Part shown: in pieces, positions 10,101 through 17,862 of the stretch
Position numbering within the stretch: the stretch's first letter is position 1
Layout of the letters: the number at the start of each line of letters is the position of its first letter
Origin: Sulfopaludibacter sp035606355
Lineage (GTDB): Bacteria > Acidobacteriota > Terriglobia > Bryobacterales > Bryobacteraceae
DNA length: 64,000 nucleotides
Direction: 5' to 3'
Assembly: GCA_035606355.1 (NCBI GenBank)
Contig: DATNFO010000031.1
Coordinates: forward strand, 62,001 to 126,000
Program-made: the position numbers and the translations under genes
Notes under the pieces: generated by a model
Databases searched by the model: none
The model's input: only the letters and a program-made list of their open reading frames with translations
What the model was told of the DNA's origin: nothing

Positions 10101-10632
10101 GCAGTCCGGGCGAGGTGAGAGCGGTGTCGGTTTCGGCGTCCGCCGGCGCGGGCACGAAGCGGTGCGCGAGCCCGAAATCGAGCAATTTCACATGCCCGCC
10201 GGAGGTGAGCATGATGTTCGAAGGCTTGAGGTCGCGATGCGTGACGCCCTGCTCGTGCGCTTGCGCCAGGGCTTCGGAAACTTCCTGCGCGACGTGGTGA
10301 AACTCTTCCCAACTCAACGGACCTTTGCGCATGCGGTCGGCGAGGGTGCATCCCTCGACGTACTCCATGGCGATGAAGGCGGTCTCGTCCGTTTCGCCGG
10401 CTTCGTAGATCTTGCAGACGTAGGGGTGATCGATGGCGGCCGCGCACTTGGCTTCGGAGATCAGCCGTTTGCGCGCGATGCGATCGTTGTGGCTCTTGCC
10501 CGACAGCAGTTTGAGCGCGACGCGGCGCTCGAGGACCGTGTCCATCGCGAGATACACGTCGCCCATACCGCCGTGGCCGATTTTGCCGGTCACTCTATAA
10601 CGCCCGAATCGTTCGCCCGAGGCTGGCGACAC
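7183..10632 (-). CDS. Ser/Thr protein kinase - AAA ATPase - TPR multidomain signalling protein
   Basis: The 1149-residue protein starts at GTG 10632 after a good GGAGG. Residues 10-280 form a Hanks-type kinase: K41 in VALKLL, the catalytic loop HRDLKPSN with D134, and DFG at 152-154. Residues about 303-560 form an AAA-type ATPase with Walker A SGEPGIGKTS (331-340) and LFLEDLHWAD as Walker B. The C-terminal half is helical repeats of TPR type. This order resembles PknK/AcyC-like predicted regulators that combine kinase, STAND-like ATPase and TPR. No transmembrane helix is visible, so it should be cytosolic. The overlap with the catalase/di-haem gene suggests that the kinase senses or controls oxidative metabolism; that link is inference. 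Confidence 0.93.
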   Translation of the reverse strand: MSPASGERFGRYRVTGKIGHGGMGDVYLAMDTVLERRVALKLLSGKSHNDRIARKRLISEAKCAAAIDHPYVCKIYEAGETDETAFIAMEYVEGCTLADRMRKGPLSWEEFHHVAQEVSEALAQAHEQGVTHRDLKPSNIMLTSGGHVKLLDFGLAHRFVPAPADAETDTALTSPGLLAGTLVYMPPEQFRGLTLDRRTDIFSFGLVLYEALTGTHPFRRETSIATAVAIAGDPLPPLRLDEGAVPPGVERLLAWMLAKNPDERCQSANDVLEVLRALEARWTGDTAAILPGVDTAGSAARAMVGREAEREILRRGYVRVKGGNGLLLAISGEPGIGKTSLGEMFLAELALREDRPIVARGRCAEQLAGAEAYLPVLEALENLVHGQAGAAAAEALKTIAPTWRQQVATIESTDSGIVRDLPAASQERMKRELAALLTELSQARPVALFLEDLHWADVSTVDILSFLASRFAGMRVLIIVSYRAAEMAAARHPFLAIANDLRSRGCFVDVSLDFLGLPDVERYLALTYPRNAFPPAFAKMIHARTEGSPLFVVDLVRYLRDSGAIRQEDGTWVLSGSLPESPRELPASVKGIIARKIEMLDAEDRRLLVAASVQGHEFDTATLAEAAEMDPAVVEERLDQLDRVHLFVRRGEEREFPDRTLTLTYRFVHVLYQNVLYASLQPTRRATLSGRAARSMVAHHGEEIAPIAGRVALLFESARDFAASAKYFLAAAQYAVELFAFREALSLADRGLNAVRALGSGPEAKQLELGLQMAKGVALRSTTGWATPEIEETFLRARAISEELGNPPQTLPVLWAVSLFHLIRGNLVECRDLSDELAAKGSAVESPPLMMAGYHLAGVSREFLGDMVESSRLLKLSRELHRPEQHAMYTAMYGVDPGILARAMYSRPLWVLGYPDRALEIARETVMLARPQRQPLTYSFAMLVLEGVLAYRGEGAEAVAVGDENIALCREHGLPQEAEWSRSFKGYALVTLGRVSEGIELLTDSLEVQAHLKTRLARSMYLALLAEGLRQAGRIAEGLKAVDEGLHYAAWISEGGYVAELYRMRGELLRAAGDHIAAEDAFQQALDRAVQQQARSFELRASIGLARLLADRDDLPAARAVLTPAYKSFTEGHSTSDLSAARKLLSEIG

Positions 10633-10708
10633 CCGTCCACCCTCCGTTACTGCATTGGATTTGCAGAGTATACCAGACGCGGGCGGGACGGCTGCGAAGG
10701 CGTTGCCG

Positions 10709-11269
10709 TCACCGAACGGCGGAAGGCGCCTGGACGTTGGTGTACTCGAATCGCGACGTCTTGTGGCTCTTGCCGGCCGCTCCGCCTCCGACCTCCGAAT
10801 CGAGCTCCAACTTAAGCGGGAGACCGCGCGATTTGGAGATCCAGACTTGCGAATCGCTCTTCAGGTCCGGGGTTTCGGTGTGTTCGCTGAACACGGTTGC
10901 CGCTTCTCCATTGACCGCTTCATCGCGGACGATGCGGCAGCTGGAAATGATATGAGTGTCGGGGTTCGCCTTGGCATCCTTTTGCATGCGCGCGACTGTG
11001 TCGCGTGTCATCGGGCTGGTGCGCCACTTGCCATTGACCAGAACGAAGGTCTTATCGTTCAGGTAGATGATTTCACTGTTCCGCGGTTTGCCGCCGGTAT
11101 ACTCGGCGATGTCCGTGGAGTAGACGTGCGCCGGCACCGTAAGGACTTTTGTCATGGCGTCGGCCAGGGGTTTGCATGACGGATCCGCGGCGAGAGCGGA
11201 GCCGGCTAACAGGGCGGCCGCGGCTGCTATTCGAGCCGCCAGGCTCATAAACGAAGCGTTCATTCTCAT
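10709..11269 (-). CDS. Secreted protein of unknown function
   Basis: The 186-residue protein has a clear signal peptide ending near LAGSALAADP. An AAGGAG ribosome site lies 5 bases before ATG 11269; a second ATG at 11263 is possible. The mature part is mostly beta-like, with YLNDKTFVLVNGKW and a late VWISKSRGLPLKLELDSE, which is reminiscent of LolA/LppX-like outer-membrane carriers. I cannot assign a family with confidence. It sits 18 bases after the zinc-ribbon gene on the same strand, so the two are probably co-transcribed, and the kinase gene follows 76 bases downstream. Confidence 0.75.
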   Translation of the reverse strand: MRMNASFMSLAARIAAAAALLAGSALAADPSCKPLADAMTKVLTVPAHVYSTDIAEYTGGKPRNSEIIYLNDKTFVLVNGKWRTSPMTRDTVARMQKDAKANPDTHIISSCRIVRDEAVNGEAATVFSEHTETPDLKSDSQVWISKSRGLPLKLELDSEVGGGAAGKSHKTSRFEYTNVQAPSAVR

Positions 11270-11287
11270 AATTTCTCCTTCTCAGCG

Positions 11288-12169
11288 TTACAGTCTTTTG
11301 AGGACGAAGCGTGCAATATCGATGGACTTCGCATCGGCTCCGGGCACGGGTCCAGTGATGATTCGGACGAGGGTTTCGCCTTGGAGAACGTTCAAACCGA
11401 GTTTGGGGAGACGGATCGCCTGGTCGCCTAATCCCTTGATCTGCGCGCCAAACTTCGGTCCTTTGACATCCGGCTCGGCAGCGTTGAAGATGCCGCTGAA
11501 CAAAGCATTGGATGCACTGATCGCCATCATTTGCGATTTTCCGTCATCGCCGACGACGAGCATCAGCAGAGGCATTTCACCTCCGGTGGCGGTCTGATCG
11601 GAAGCGGCGCCGATGCTGTTCGCGAGTTGGTCCACGGCGTTGGCCATCTCGTTGCCGCTCACCTTCGCGTCAGGCTGCTGTGCGCGCTTGAAAGTATCCG
11701 ACGCCTGATCCTGCGCGAGTTTCGCGCTGAGCCCGGCGGGTGCGTAGTAGAGGCACGCTGACTCGCGATATTCCGTGTGTTCAACCGGCTCACCCAGCAT
11801 GCTCGCCGCTTCCTCCTTCGACAGAAGATCGCAAGGCTTGTGCGTCTTGTGCCGATTGGTGGTCGTGGAGGCGGCAGGAACGATGGAATTCAGGTCCACT
11901 CCATTCTCTTTCGCCTTTTGCACCACGGCTTCTTTCACGCGGTGAGCCATGTACCACAAACCACCGATCACGGCCGCCCCGGCAACGCCGATGCAAAGGA
12001 AGGCGACCAGTAGAATCTTCAAGCCGGAGCCTCCCCCGGACGCAACCATCTGCGGCGCCGGCTGAGGCGGCGCAACCGGACTGCCGGTCGCCTGCCGCGA
12101 GCCGCATCGTGGACAAAACGCGCTGTTTTCGGCGGAGGGAAAGCCGCAACTGCCGCAAAACCCGGCCAT
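11288..12169 (-). CDS. Zinc-ribbon membrane protein of unknown function
   Basis: The 293-residue protein begins with a zinc ribbon: C5-x2-C8 and C19-x2-C22 within the first 25 residues. A Pro/Gly linker and one transmembrane helix (GLKILLVAFLCIGVAGAAVIGG, about residues 48-70) follow. The outer domain contains a conserved-looking CDLLSKEEAASMLGEP motif and later beta structure. That motif resembles a domain in bacterial lipoproteins that report on envelope state, but I cannot name the family. A good ribosome site (AGGAAAAATC-ATG) supports the start. It probably forms an operon with the secreted protein at 10709-11269. Confidence 0.8.
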   Translation of the reverse strand: MAGFCGSCGFPSAENSAFCPRCGSRQATGSPVAPPQPAPQMVASGGGSGLKILLVAFLCIGVAGAAVIGGLWYMAHRVKEAVVQKAKENGVDLNSIVPAASTTTNRHKTHKPCDLLSKEEAASMLGEPVEHTEYRESACLYYAPAGLSAKLAQDQASDTFKRAQQPDAKVSGNEMANAVDQLANSIGAASDQTATGGEMPLLMLVVGDDGKSQMMAISASNALFSGIFNAAEPDVKGPKFGAQIKGLGDQAIRLPKLGLNVLQGETLVRIITGPVPGADAKSIDIARFVLKRL

Positions 12170-12268
12170 GATTTTTCCTGCCTTTCGAGCGGAGTTTGTA
12201 CCGCTGTGAGTGATTGCGAAGCCTGGACAGGAAAGGGATCAAAATCGGCGCGTAAGATGGGATGTTTT
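12170..12268. other. Intergenic gap
   Basis: These 99 bases lie between the stop of the kinase-TPR gene and the start of the zinc-ribbon gene. They carry the ribosome site of the latter and probably its promoter. I see no hairpin with a T-run and no small reading frame with a ribosome site. Confidence 0.5.
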
Positions 12269-14968
12269 TTAACGATTGCCGGCCAGGAAGGTCTTCAGCC
12301 CGCGCTCCAACTCATCGTGCAGCCCACCCTTCATTTCGGGAGGCAGCAGACGTAGCGCCTCTTGTTCGGCCAGAACGGCGTTGGGCGCCTCGCCGGAACG
12401 AAAGTAGGCCCATGCCAGGGTATCGAGGATGAAGGGATTTTTGCGACTGGTGGATGCGGTGGCTTTTTGCGCGAGCGAGAGGGCTTTGGCAGGCTGCTGC
12501 AAATCGGGCCAATCCACTTTGAGAAGCGCGTCGGCGTATTCATTCCACTCGACTGCGCCGGCTTCCGGTTTTTCGGCGGTGTGGGCGAGAAGTTGCAGCG
12601 CGTTGCGCGCTGTATCATGGGCGCCGGCCTTGTCGCTACCGGCCGCCATGTTGTGCGAGACCTCAAGCAGAGTCACTGCCAGCCGCAGGGGCGAACCGAG
12701 ATCGGATGGGTCGATTTCGATGGCCACTTGCATGGCATCCACGGCGCGGCGGAAAGCATCGGTGCTTCCCGCAGTGTCGCCTGCGGCGGCGAGGCTCGAT
12801 GCCAGAATGGTTTCGGCGGAGGAGGCGAGACGGCGGTACTCCGCATTATTGGGAGCGAGCGTCTCCAGGCGGCGAAGAGAATCGAGCGCATGAGCGGCCT
12901 CTTCCGCAGCGTCCCGCGGTCTTCGGGAAAGGCGCAGCGCGTTGGCATAAGAGGCCTCGGTGGTGGCGGCGATGCGCTGCACCTCCACATCGTCGGGCGA
13001 CGTTTTGGCCAATGCTGACGAGGTGGAAGTTGCTTCGCGGCACGGCTCGATCGCGCCGGCGGGATCGCCCGATGCCAGTACTCCGGCACAACGGCGCTCG
13101 CCGACTTGGGCTACTGCGCGGCGGAGGGAGGCATTGCCGGGATCGGCACGCGATAGAGTTTGCGCCAGATCCCACGCGTCCTGGTAGGAGACGAGGGCTT
13201 GTTTTACATTCCCGGAGAAGTACAGGCCATCGCCGAGTTTCGACATGCCGAGGGCGAGGTCGCGGCGGTCGGTGGAATCCGCTCCCGCGCGGGCCGCAAT
13301 CTTTTTGCGAAGCTGGAGAGCGTGACCGTAGGCGTCGAGCGCCGCGGCCGCGTCCTGCTTGTTGGGCCGGTGCGGATCGACGCGCAATTCTCCCATGCGT
13401 TCGTAGGCGGCGGCCAGGTCGCGCTGCACGCTGAGGTCGTTGGCGGAGTCGGCGCTCAAGAGTTCCAGTTGCTGCCGGGCCTTGGAGACAATCAGGCGGC
13501 GCGCGGTTGTGGACCCGGCCAAATCCCGTATTCCATCGGAGAGATCGAATAGGACGGAGGAGGCCAAAGAGCGCACTTCGCGATACCGCTCGCGTTCGCG
13601 CTGCCGCTCCCGTTCGGCTTCCTGCGAGCGCGTTTCGGCCAGCGACTGCTGTTCGATGGCGATGCGCCGGGCCTGTTCCGCGGCGGCTCTTTCGCGGTCG
13701 GCTGTGGCGCGTTCCTGTTCGGCTCTGGAGCGTTCCTGTTCGGCTTGGGCGCGCAGGCGCTCGGCGATGCGCGCCTGCCGCCGGGTGGAGACGATTCCGC
13801 CGATCAACAGAAACAACAGCAGGGTTGCGGCGGCCAACGGCAGCCACTGCCGGCGGGCGAACTTGCGCAGGCGATAAGAGGCGCTGTCGCCTTTGGCGAG
13901 AACCGGCCAGCCACGGCGGTAGCGGCCCACATCGTCGGCCAATTGCTCTACCGAGGGATAGCGCCAGGCCGGCTGCTTCCTGAGCGCGGTGAGTATGATG
14001 GCGTCCAGTTCGCCGCGCAGTTGTTTCGCGCCGTGTTGCGCCACTGTGCTCGGGGCGGGGGGATCGTCTTCGCAAATGGCACGCATCGCTTCGTGCGGCA
14101 GAGTGTCTTTTCGTGCAAAGGGATGCACGCCGGTGGTGATTTCGTAAAGCAGGATTCCGAGGGCGAAAACATCGGCGGAAGTGGTGACCGGCTCGCGGCG
14201 AATCTGTTCCGGGCTGGTGTATTGCGGCGTCAGAATGGCGGCGGTGGCGGCCTCCTCCGGCAACGGGGATTCGGCGTGGATCAACTTGGCGATGCCGAAA
14301 TCGAGGAGCTTGACTGCGCCCGCATCCGTTACCAGAATGTTTCCCGGCTTCAGGTCGCGATGGATGGTGAGGCTGCGGTGCGCGTATTGGATTGCGTCGC
14401 AGATTTGCAGGAAGAGATCGAGCTTGCCGTCGAGCGACAGATCGTGGGATTTGCAATACGCCGTGATGGGCACGCCATCGACGTATTCCATGACGAAGTA
14501 GGGCTCGCCATCGGAGGTTGTTCCGCCATCCAGAATGGCTGCGATGTGCGGATGGTTCAATTGGGCGAGGATTTGGCGCTCCCTTTGAAAGCGCTCGAGG
14601 AAGACGTCGCCGTCACGGTCGCGGCGCAGAACCTTGATGGCGACACGCCGCTGAAATGTTCCATCGACGCGCGTGCCCTGATAGACGACGCCCATGCCGC
14701 CGCTGCCCAATTCCTTTTCCAGAATGTAGGGGCCGGCTCGCGACCCCGTGCGCGGCGGTTGGGAAGGCGCCGGATGCGCCGCATGGAGCGCAGGTTGATC
14801 CAGGAGGCTGTCGGGCTTGTTGTGGGTGGCGAGCATGCGCTGCAGCTCGGCGGCGAAGTCGGGTTCGGTTTCCGATAGTTCGCGCAGCATGGCGATGCGC
14901 GCCGGTTGGGGTGAGGCGAGGAGTTGCTCGAAAGTGTTTCGAAGACGGTGGAACTCTTCGGAAGTCAT
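12269..14968 (-). CDS. Transmembrane Ser/Thr protein kinase with TPR sensor domain
   Basis: The protein is 899 residues if it starts at ATG 14968. A longer in-frame reading to 15076 would run into the divergent sigma-factor gene. Residues 80-350 form a kinase: glycine loop LGSGGMGVVY, K112, HRDLKPGN with D205, and DFG at 223-225. One transmembrane helix is at 374-393. A strongly charged Arg/Glu coiled coil (about 398-470) and a long TPR-like region to the C-terminus follow. About 75 residues precede the kinase, as in the acidobacterial and planctomycetal PknB-TPR family. The ECF sigma gene starts 60 bases away in the opposite direction. Such pairing is common in these phyla and suggests phosphorylation control of that sigma factor. 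Confidence 0.93.
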   Translation of the reverse strand: MTSEEFHRLRNTFEQLLASPQPARIAMLRELSETEPDFAAELQRMLATHNKPDSLLDQPALHAAHPAPSQPPRTGSRAGPYILEKELGSGGMGVVYQGTRVDGTFQRRVAIKVLRRDRDGDVFLERFQRERQILAQLNHPHIAAILDGGTTSDGEPYFVMEYVDGVPITAYCKSHDLSLDGKLDLFLQICDAIQYAHRSLTIHRDLKPGNILVTDAGAVKLLDFGIAKLIHAESPLPEEAATAAILTPQYTSPEQIRREPVTTSADVFALGILLYEITTGVHPFARKDTLPHEAMRAICEDDPPAPSTVAQHGAKQLRGELDAIILTALRKQPAWRYPSVEQLADDVGRYRRGWPVLAKGDSASYRLRKFARRQWLPLAAATLLLFLLIGGIVSTRRQARIAERLRAQAEQERSRAEQERATADRERAAAEQARRIAIEQQSLAETRSQEAERERQRERERYREVRSLASSVLFDLSDGIRDLAGSTTARRLIVSKARQQLELLSADSANDLSVQRDLAAAYERMGELRVDPHRPNKQDAAAALDAYGHALQLRKKIAARAGADSTDRRDLALGMSKLGDGLYFSGNVKQALVSYQDAWDLAQTLSRADPGNASLRRAVAQVGERRCAGVLASGDPAGAIEPCREATSTSSALAKTSPDDVEVQRIAATTEASYANALRLSRRPRDAAEEAAHALDSLRRLETLAPNNAEYRRLASSAETILASSLAAAGDTAGSTDAFRRAVDAMQVAIEIDPSDLGSPLRLAVTLLEVSHNMAAGSDKAGAHDTARNALQLLAHTAEKPEAGAVEWNEYADALLKVDWPDLQQPAKALSLAQKATASTSRKNPFILDTLAWAYFRSGEAPNAVLAEQEALRLLPPEMKGGLHDELERGLKTFLAGNR

Positions 14969-15028
14969 GATGCGAGGACCGCTCGAAGCCGTGCTTCGGA
15001 TTATCATAACAACGGAGGAAAGCTGCCG

Positions 15029-15592
15029 GTGCACGGCGATGTGGGAGACGCCACAGTATTGCTGACGCAGTGGCAAAACGGCGATGAAGAAGCGGGCCGT
15101 AAGCTGATCGGCGCGGTCTACTCACAGCTACACGAACTGGCTGCGCGCTGTGTTCGCAACGAAAGGGACGAGAGCAGCTTACAACCTACGGCGCTGGTGA
15201 ATGAGCTGTATCTCACGCTTTTTTCGCGGGAGCCGCTGAGTTGCCAGAATCGTCTCCACTTTTTGCATATAGCGGCGCGGCAGATGCGGCACATCCTGAT
15301 CGACAATGCGCGGCGGCGCAAGGATCTGAGGCACGGCCGCGAGGTTCAAAAGCTGGAGCTAAACGATTCGCTCGATCATACGGTCGTGCTGGATGCGCGG
15401 CTGGAGAATCTGAATGAGGCGTTAGATCGTCTGGAGAAACTGGACGAGCGTCCGGCGAAGGTGGTGGAGCTGCGGTTCTTCGGGGGAATGACGGAACAGG
15501 AAATTGCCAGTCTGATGGGAGTGTCTGTCCCGACGGTGAAAAGGGATTGGGAATTTGCGCGTTCCTGGCTGCTGGCGCAGATGGAGCGGTAA
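15029..15592 (+). CDS. ECF-type RNA polymerase sigma factor (TIGR02999-like)
   Basis: The 187-residue sigma factor has region 2 (LHIAARQMRHILIDNARRR, the hallmark of the TIGR02999 group) and region 4 (ELRFFGGMTEQEIASLMGVSVPTVKRDW, a helix-turn-helix that reads the -35 box). I chose GTG 15029 because GGAGGA lies 9 bases upstream; the longer reading from 14924 overlaps the kinase coding region. No anti-sigma gene is adjacent. Instead the gene is divergent from a transmembrane kinase, the usual partner of this sigma group in Acidobacteriota and Planctomycetota. The target promoters cannot be read from the window. Confidence 0.92.
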   Translation: MHGDVGDATVLLTQWQNGDEEAGRKLIGAVYSQLHELAARCVRNERDESSLQPTALVNELYLTLFSREPLSCQNRLHFLHIAARQMRHILIDNARRRKDLRHGREVQKLELNDSLDHTVVLDARLENLNEALDRLEKLDERPAKVVELRFFGGMTEQEIASLMGVSVPTVKRDWEFARSWLLAQMER

Positions 15593-15619
15593 GGGATTGC
15601 TGTACGATATCTCGTAAAC

Positions 15620-16297
15620 ATGACCTTCCAATCGCGGTTTTGTATAGCGGCCGTGCTCGTATCCGCGGCGGCTCTTTCCGGTTGTTCGAAACTCCCGGGC
15701 GGCGGCGATTCCGAACCGTTTCGGACGCCGAAGTATCCGCCGCATGCCGCCGTGCAGCCCTCGGTTGATCCATCGACGTTCACTTCCGGTCCGGCGTACG
15801 ATTGGGAGCATCCGTCGGACTGGCCCAATCACACGTCGTCGTACACGTGGTGGAACTTTTCGAGTGCGCGCGCCTTTCCCGAGACCGCGGCCTGGATCGC
15901 GAACGCGATGAACGAGTACGTGGCGAAGAACAACTCGGATCCCCAACAGCGGTTTTCCGATTTTCACTTCCGGGGCTGCCTCGTCGAGTGGCATGAAGAG
16001 CAGGGCTTGGGAACGAACCACGTCAACGAGTACAACTACTCGGTGAATCTGGCGCACGCGAACATGAGCCAGATGTTCGCTTCGGGCACAGACCAGTTTC
16101 GAATCGGCTGGACCGGGGAGGACGATCCGCAATTGGGCCGGTACTGGGAAATCGAAGACGGCCGCTGGAAGAACCTGGGAGAGAGGGTGCAGCCGATGTT
16201 TAATAACCGGGACTTTCCAGTGACGCGGAAGGACATGATCGCCCCTCTCACGATTGCGTTCCTGCATGCGGCGCGGCTGTGCGGGGCCAAGCGATAG
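15620..16297 (+). CDS. Lipoprotein of unknown function
   Basis: The 225-residue protein has a signal peptide and the lipobox LSGC with C22 as the lipidated residue. The mature part is rich in Trp, Tyr and His, with TWWNFSS, DFHFRGCLVEWHEE and NHVNEYNYSVNLAHANMSQ. It is not low-complexity and looks like a folded envelope domain. I do not recognise the family. It follows the sigma-factor gene by 27 bases on the same strand and could be in the same transcript, although no good ribosome site precedes ATG 15620. Confidence 0.75.
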   Translation: MTFQSRFCIAAVLVSAAALSGCSKLPGGGDSEPFRTPKYPPHAAVQPSVDPSTFTSGPAYDWEHPSDWPNHTSSYTWWNFSSARAFPETAAWIANAMNEYVAKNNSDPQQRFSDFHFRGCLVEWHEEQGLGTNHVNEYNYSVNLAHANMSQMFASGTDQFRIGWTGEDDPQLGRYWEIEDGRWKNLGERVQPMFNNRDFPVTRKDMIAPLTIAFLHAARLCGAKR

Positions 16298-16320
16298 AGC
16301 GAACCAGCGCCACCGCCTGA

Positions 16321-16335
16321 TTGCGTATTGTACAA
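16321..16335. promoter_or_regulatory. Candidate operator, copy 1
   Basis: TTGCGTATTGTACAA matches the island-wide 15-bp palindrome (best form TTGCATAATATGCAA) at most positions, including both outer arms. It ends 57 bases before the SMP-30 start. Downstream of it lies an AT-rich stretch that could hold the core promoter. Confidence 0.55.
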
Positions 16336-16392
16336 GCTGTATTGACTCTAAAACAATTTTGGCAAACAATAGAAAGCCTGAAGAGCTAACCG

Positions 16393-17403
16393 ATGAAGCC
16401 TATTTGCGCGCTTTTTCTTGTATCGACTGTTGTTGTCTTGTGCAGCGGGCAGGCGCCGGCGCCGGCCGCGGCAGGGAAGATCATCCGGCTGGACCCGGCA
16501 TTTGACGCGCTGATTTCCAAGGATGCGAAGGTCGAAAAAGTGGCCACCGGTTTCACCTTTACCGAGGGCCCGTTGTGGCGTCCGCAGGGCGTTCTGTGGT
16601 TCAGCGACGTTCCAGGGAACGTGGTTCGCTCGGTAACGCCGTCGGGCGAAGTGAAGGTGATTATCCAGCAGGCGGGCGGCACGGTGAGTGCGCCTCCGGG
16701 CGCCTTTATCGGGCCGAACGCGATGATCGCCGACAAAGACGGCGCGGTGCTTCTGTGCCAGCACGGCAACCGGCGGATTGTGCGCGTCGGCAAAGACATG
16801 AAGATGACGCCGTACATCGATAAATACGATGGGCACCGGCTCAACAGTCCCAACGATCTGATTTACCGTTCCGACGGGGCGCTCTATTTCACCGATCCTC
16901 CCTACGGCCTGACGGGGCAGGACTCCGATCCGGCGAAAGAGTTGAAGTTCAATGCGGTGTTCCTGTATCGCGGCGGCAAGTTGACGCCGGTAATCACAGA
17001 TCTCAACCGGCCGAACGGAATCGCGTTGTCGCCCGACGAGAAGACGCTGTACGTTTCCAATTCCGATGAGCGGAAGAGGTCTTGGATGAAGTACGACGTG
17101 GCCGCGGACGGGCGGGTGTCCAACGCCCGCATGTTCTACGACCTTGCCAATGCCAAAGAGAAGGGCATTCCAGACGGCATGAAAGTGGATTCGAAGGGCA
17201 ACGTGTACGCGAGCGGGCCGGAAGGCGTGTGGGTGTTTTCGCCGGACGGCAAGCATTTGGGCACCATACAGCCCGGCGAGACGGCGGCGAACTGCGCGTG
17301 GGGCGACGACGGAAAGACGCTCTATATAACAGCGAGCACGAGCATATATCGAATTCGGGTGAACATACCGGGCGAGAAACCGCTTTATCAGGTTTACCGC
17401 TAG
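16393..17403 (+). CDS. SMP-30/gluconolactonase family protein, exported
   Basis: The 336-residue, six-bladed beta-propeller hydrolase probably opens sugar lactones to aldonic acids in the periplasm. A signal peptide covers about residues 1-20 (cleavage near CSGQAPA). Likely metal ligands are E58 in FTEGPLW, N154 in NSPNDL and D225 in YVSNSD, in the usual family order. Its place at the start of the island, before a small Tat-type protein and a cupin with gaps of 29-34 bases, suggests a three-gene operon. A candidate operator precedes it. Sugar specificity cannot be told from sequence. Confidence 0.9.
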   Translation: MKPICALFLVSTVVVLCSGQAPAPAAAGKIIRLDPAFDALISKDAKVEKVATGFTFTEGPLWRPQGVLWFSDVPGNVVRSVTPSGEVKVIIQQAGGTVSAPPGAFIGPNAMIADKDGAVLLCQHGNRRIVRVGKDMKMTPYIDKYDGHRLNSPNDLIYRSDGALYFTDPPYGLTGQDSDPAKELKFNAVFLYRGGKLTPVITDLNRPNGIALSPDEKTLYVSNSDERKRSWMKYDVAADGRVSNARMFYDLANAKEKGIPDGMKVDSKGNVYASGPEGVWVFSPDGKHLGTIQPGETAANCAWGDDGKTLYITASTSIYRIRVNIPGEKPLYQVYR

Positions 17404-17432
17404 TGAGCGGCAGAAGGAGAGAGGAGCAGTCA

Positions 17433-17828
17433 ATGAACAGACGTTCTTACCTGGCAGGAATGATCGCGGCGGTGGCCGGGACGAAAGCAGTTCGCGCGCA
17501 GACGGCAGAGGCCAACCCGATTGTCCTTTATTGCGACCTGACGGTGGATGCGGCGCACGAGCCGGAGATGCTGAACAACTTTCACAAGATCTTCAAGCCG
17601 GCAGCCGAGAAGTTTCCCGGCTACATCGACGTGAAGCTGTTGAAGTTGCGCAAGGTGTACACGGGCGCGGCGCCGGCGGGCATCAACTATCGTTTTCAAC
17701 TCACGTATCAGAGCGAAGAGGCGCGGCAGAAGTGGATTAACTCGGCGATCCACAAAAAAGTATGGCCGACTGTGGAGAATACGCTGAGCACGAAAGACTA
17801 CTCGACGCTGCTCTTCGATTCGAAGTAG
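17433..17828 (+). CDS. Small exported protein, ABM/Dabb-like
   Basis: The 131-residue protein begins MNRRSYLAGMIAAVAG, a twin-arginine-like signal ending near VRAQ. A strong purine-rich ribosome site (AAGGAGAGAGGAG) precedes ATG 17433; a longer reading would overlap the lactonase gene. The mature part (about 100 residues) has a ferredoxin-like pattern with EPEMLNNFHKIFKPAAEKFPGYIDVKLLK, as in antibiotic-biosynthesis-monooxygenase or stress-responsive dimeric alpha/beta-barrel proteins. The function is unknown; co-transcription with lactonase and cupin suggests a role in sugar oxidation or handling. Confidence 0.8.
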   Translation: MNRRSYLAGMIAAVAGTKAVRAQTAEANPIVLYCDLTVDAAHEPEMLNNFHKIFKPAAEKFPGYIDVKLLKLRKVYTGAAPAGINYRFQLTYQSEEARQKWINSAIHKKVWPTVENTLSTKDYSTLLFDSK

Positions 17829-17862
17829 CGGGGAATGCGCCGCAAGGCGGGAGGAGCATCAG

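Noticed and set aside
10162..10815. Long open frames opposite the large kinase and other high-GC genes.
   Set aside because: They follow the codon pattern of the real gene on the other strand and show no protein family features.
15029..15592. Possibility that the ECF gene belongs to an anti-sigma pair with the lipoprotein at 15620.
   Set aside because: The lipoprotein has a single lipobox and no zinc-finger or ASD motif, so it does not look like an anti-sigma factor.
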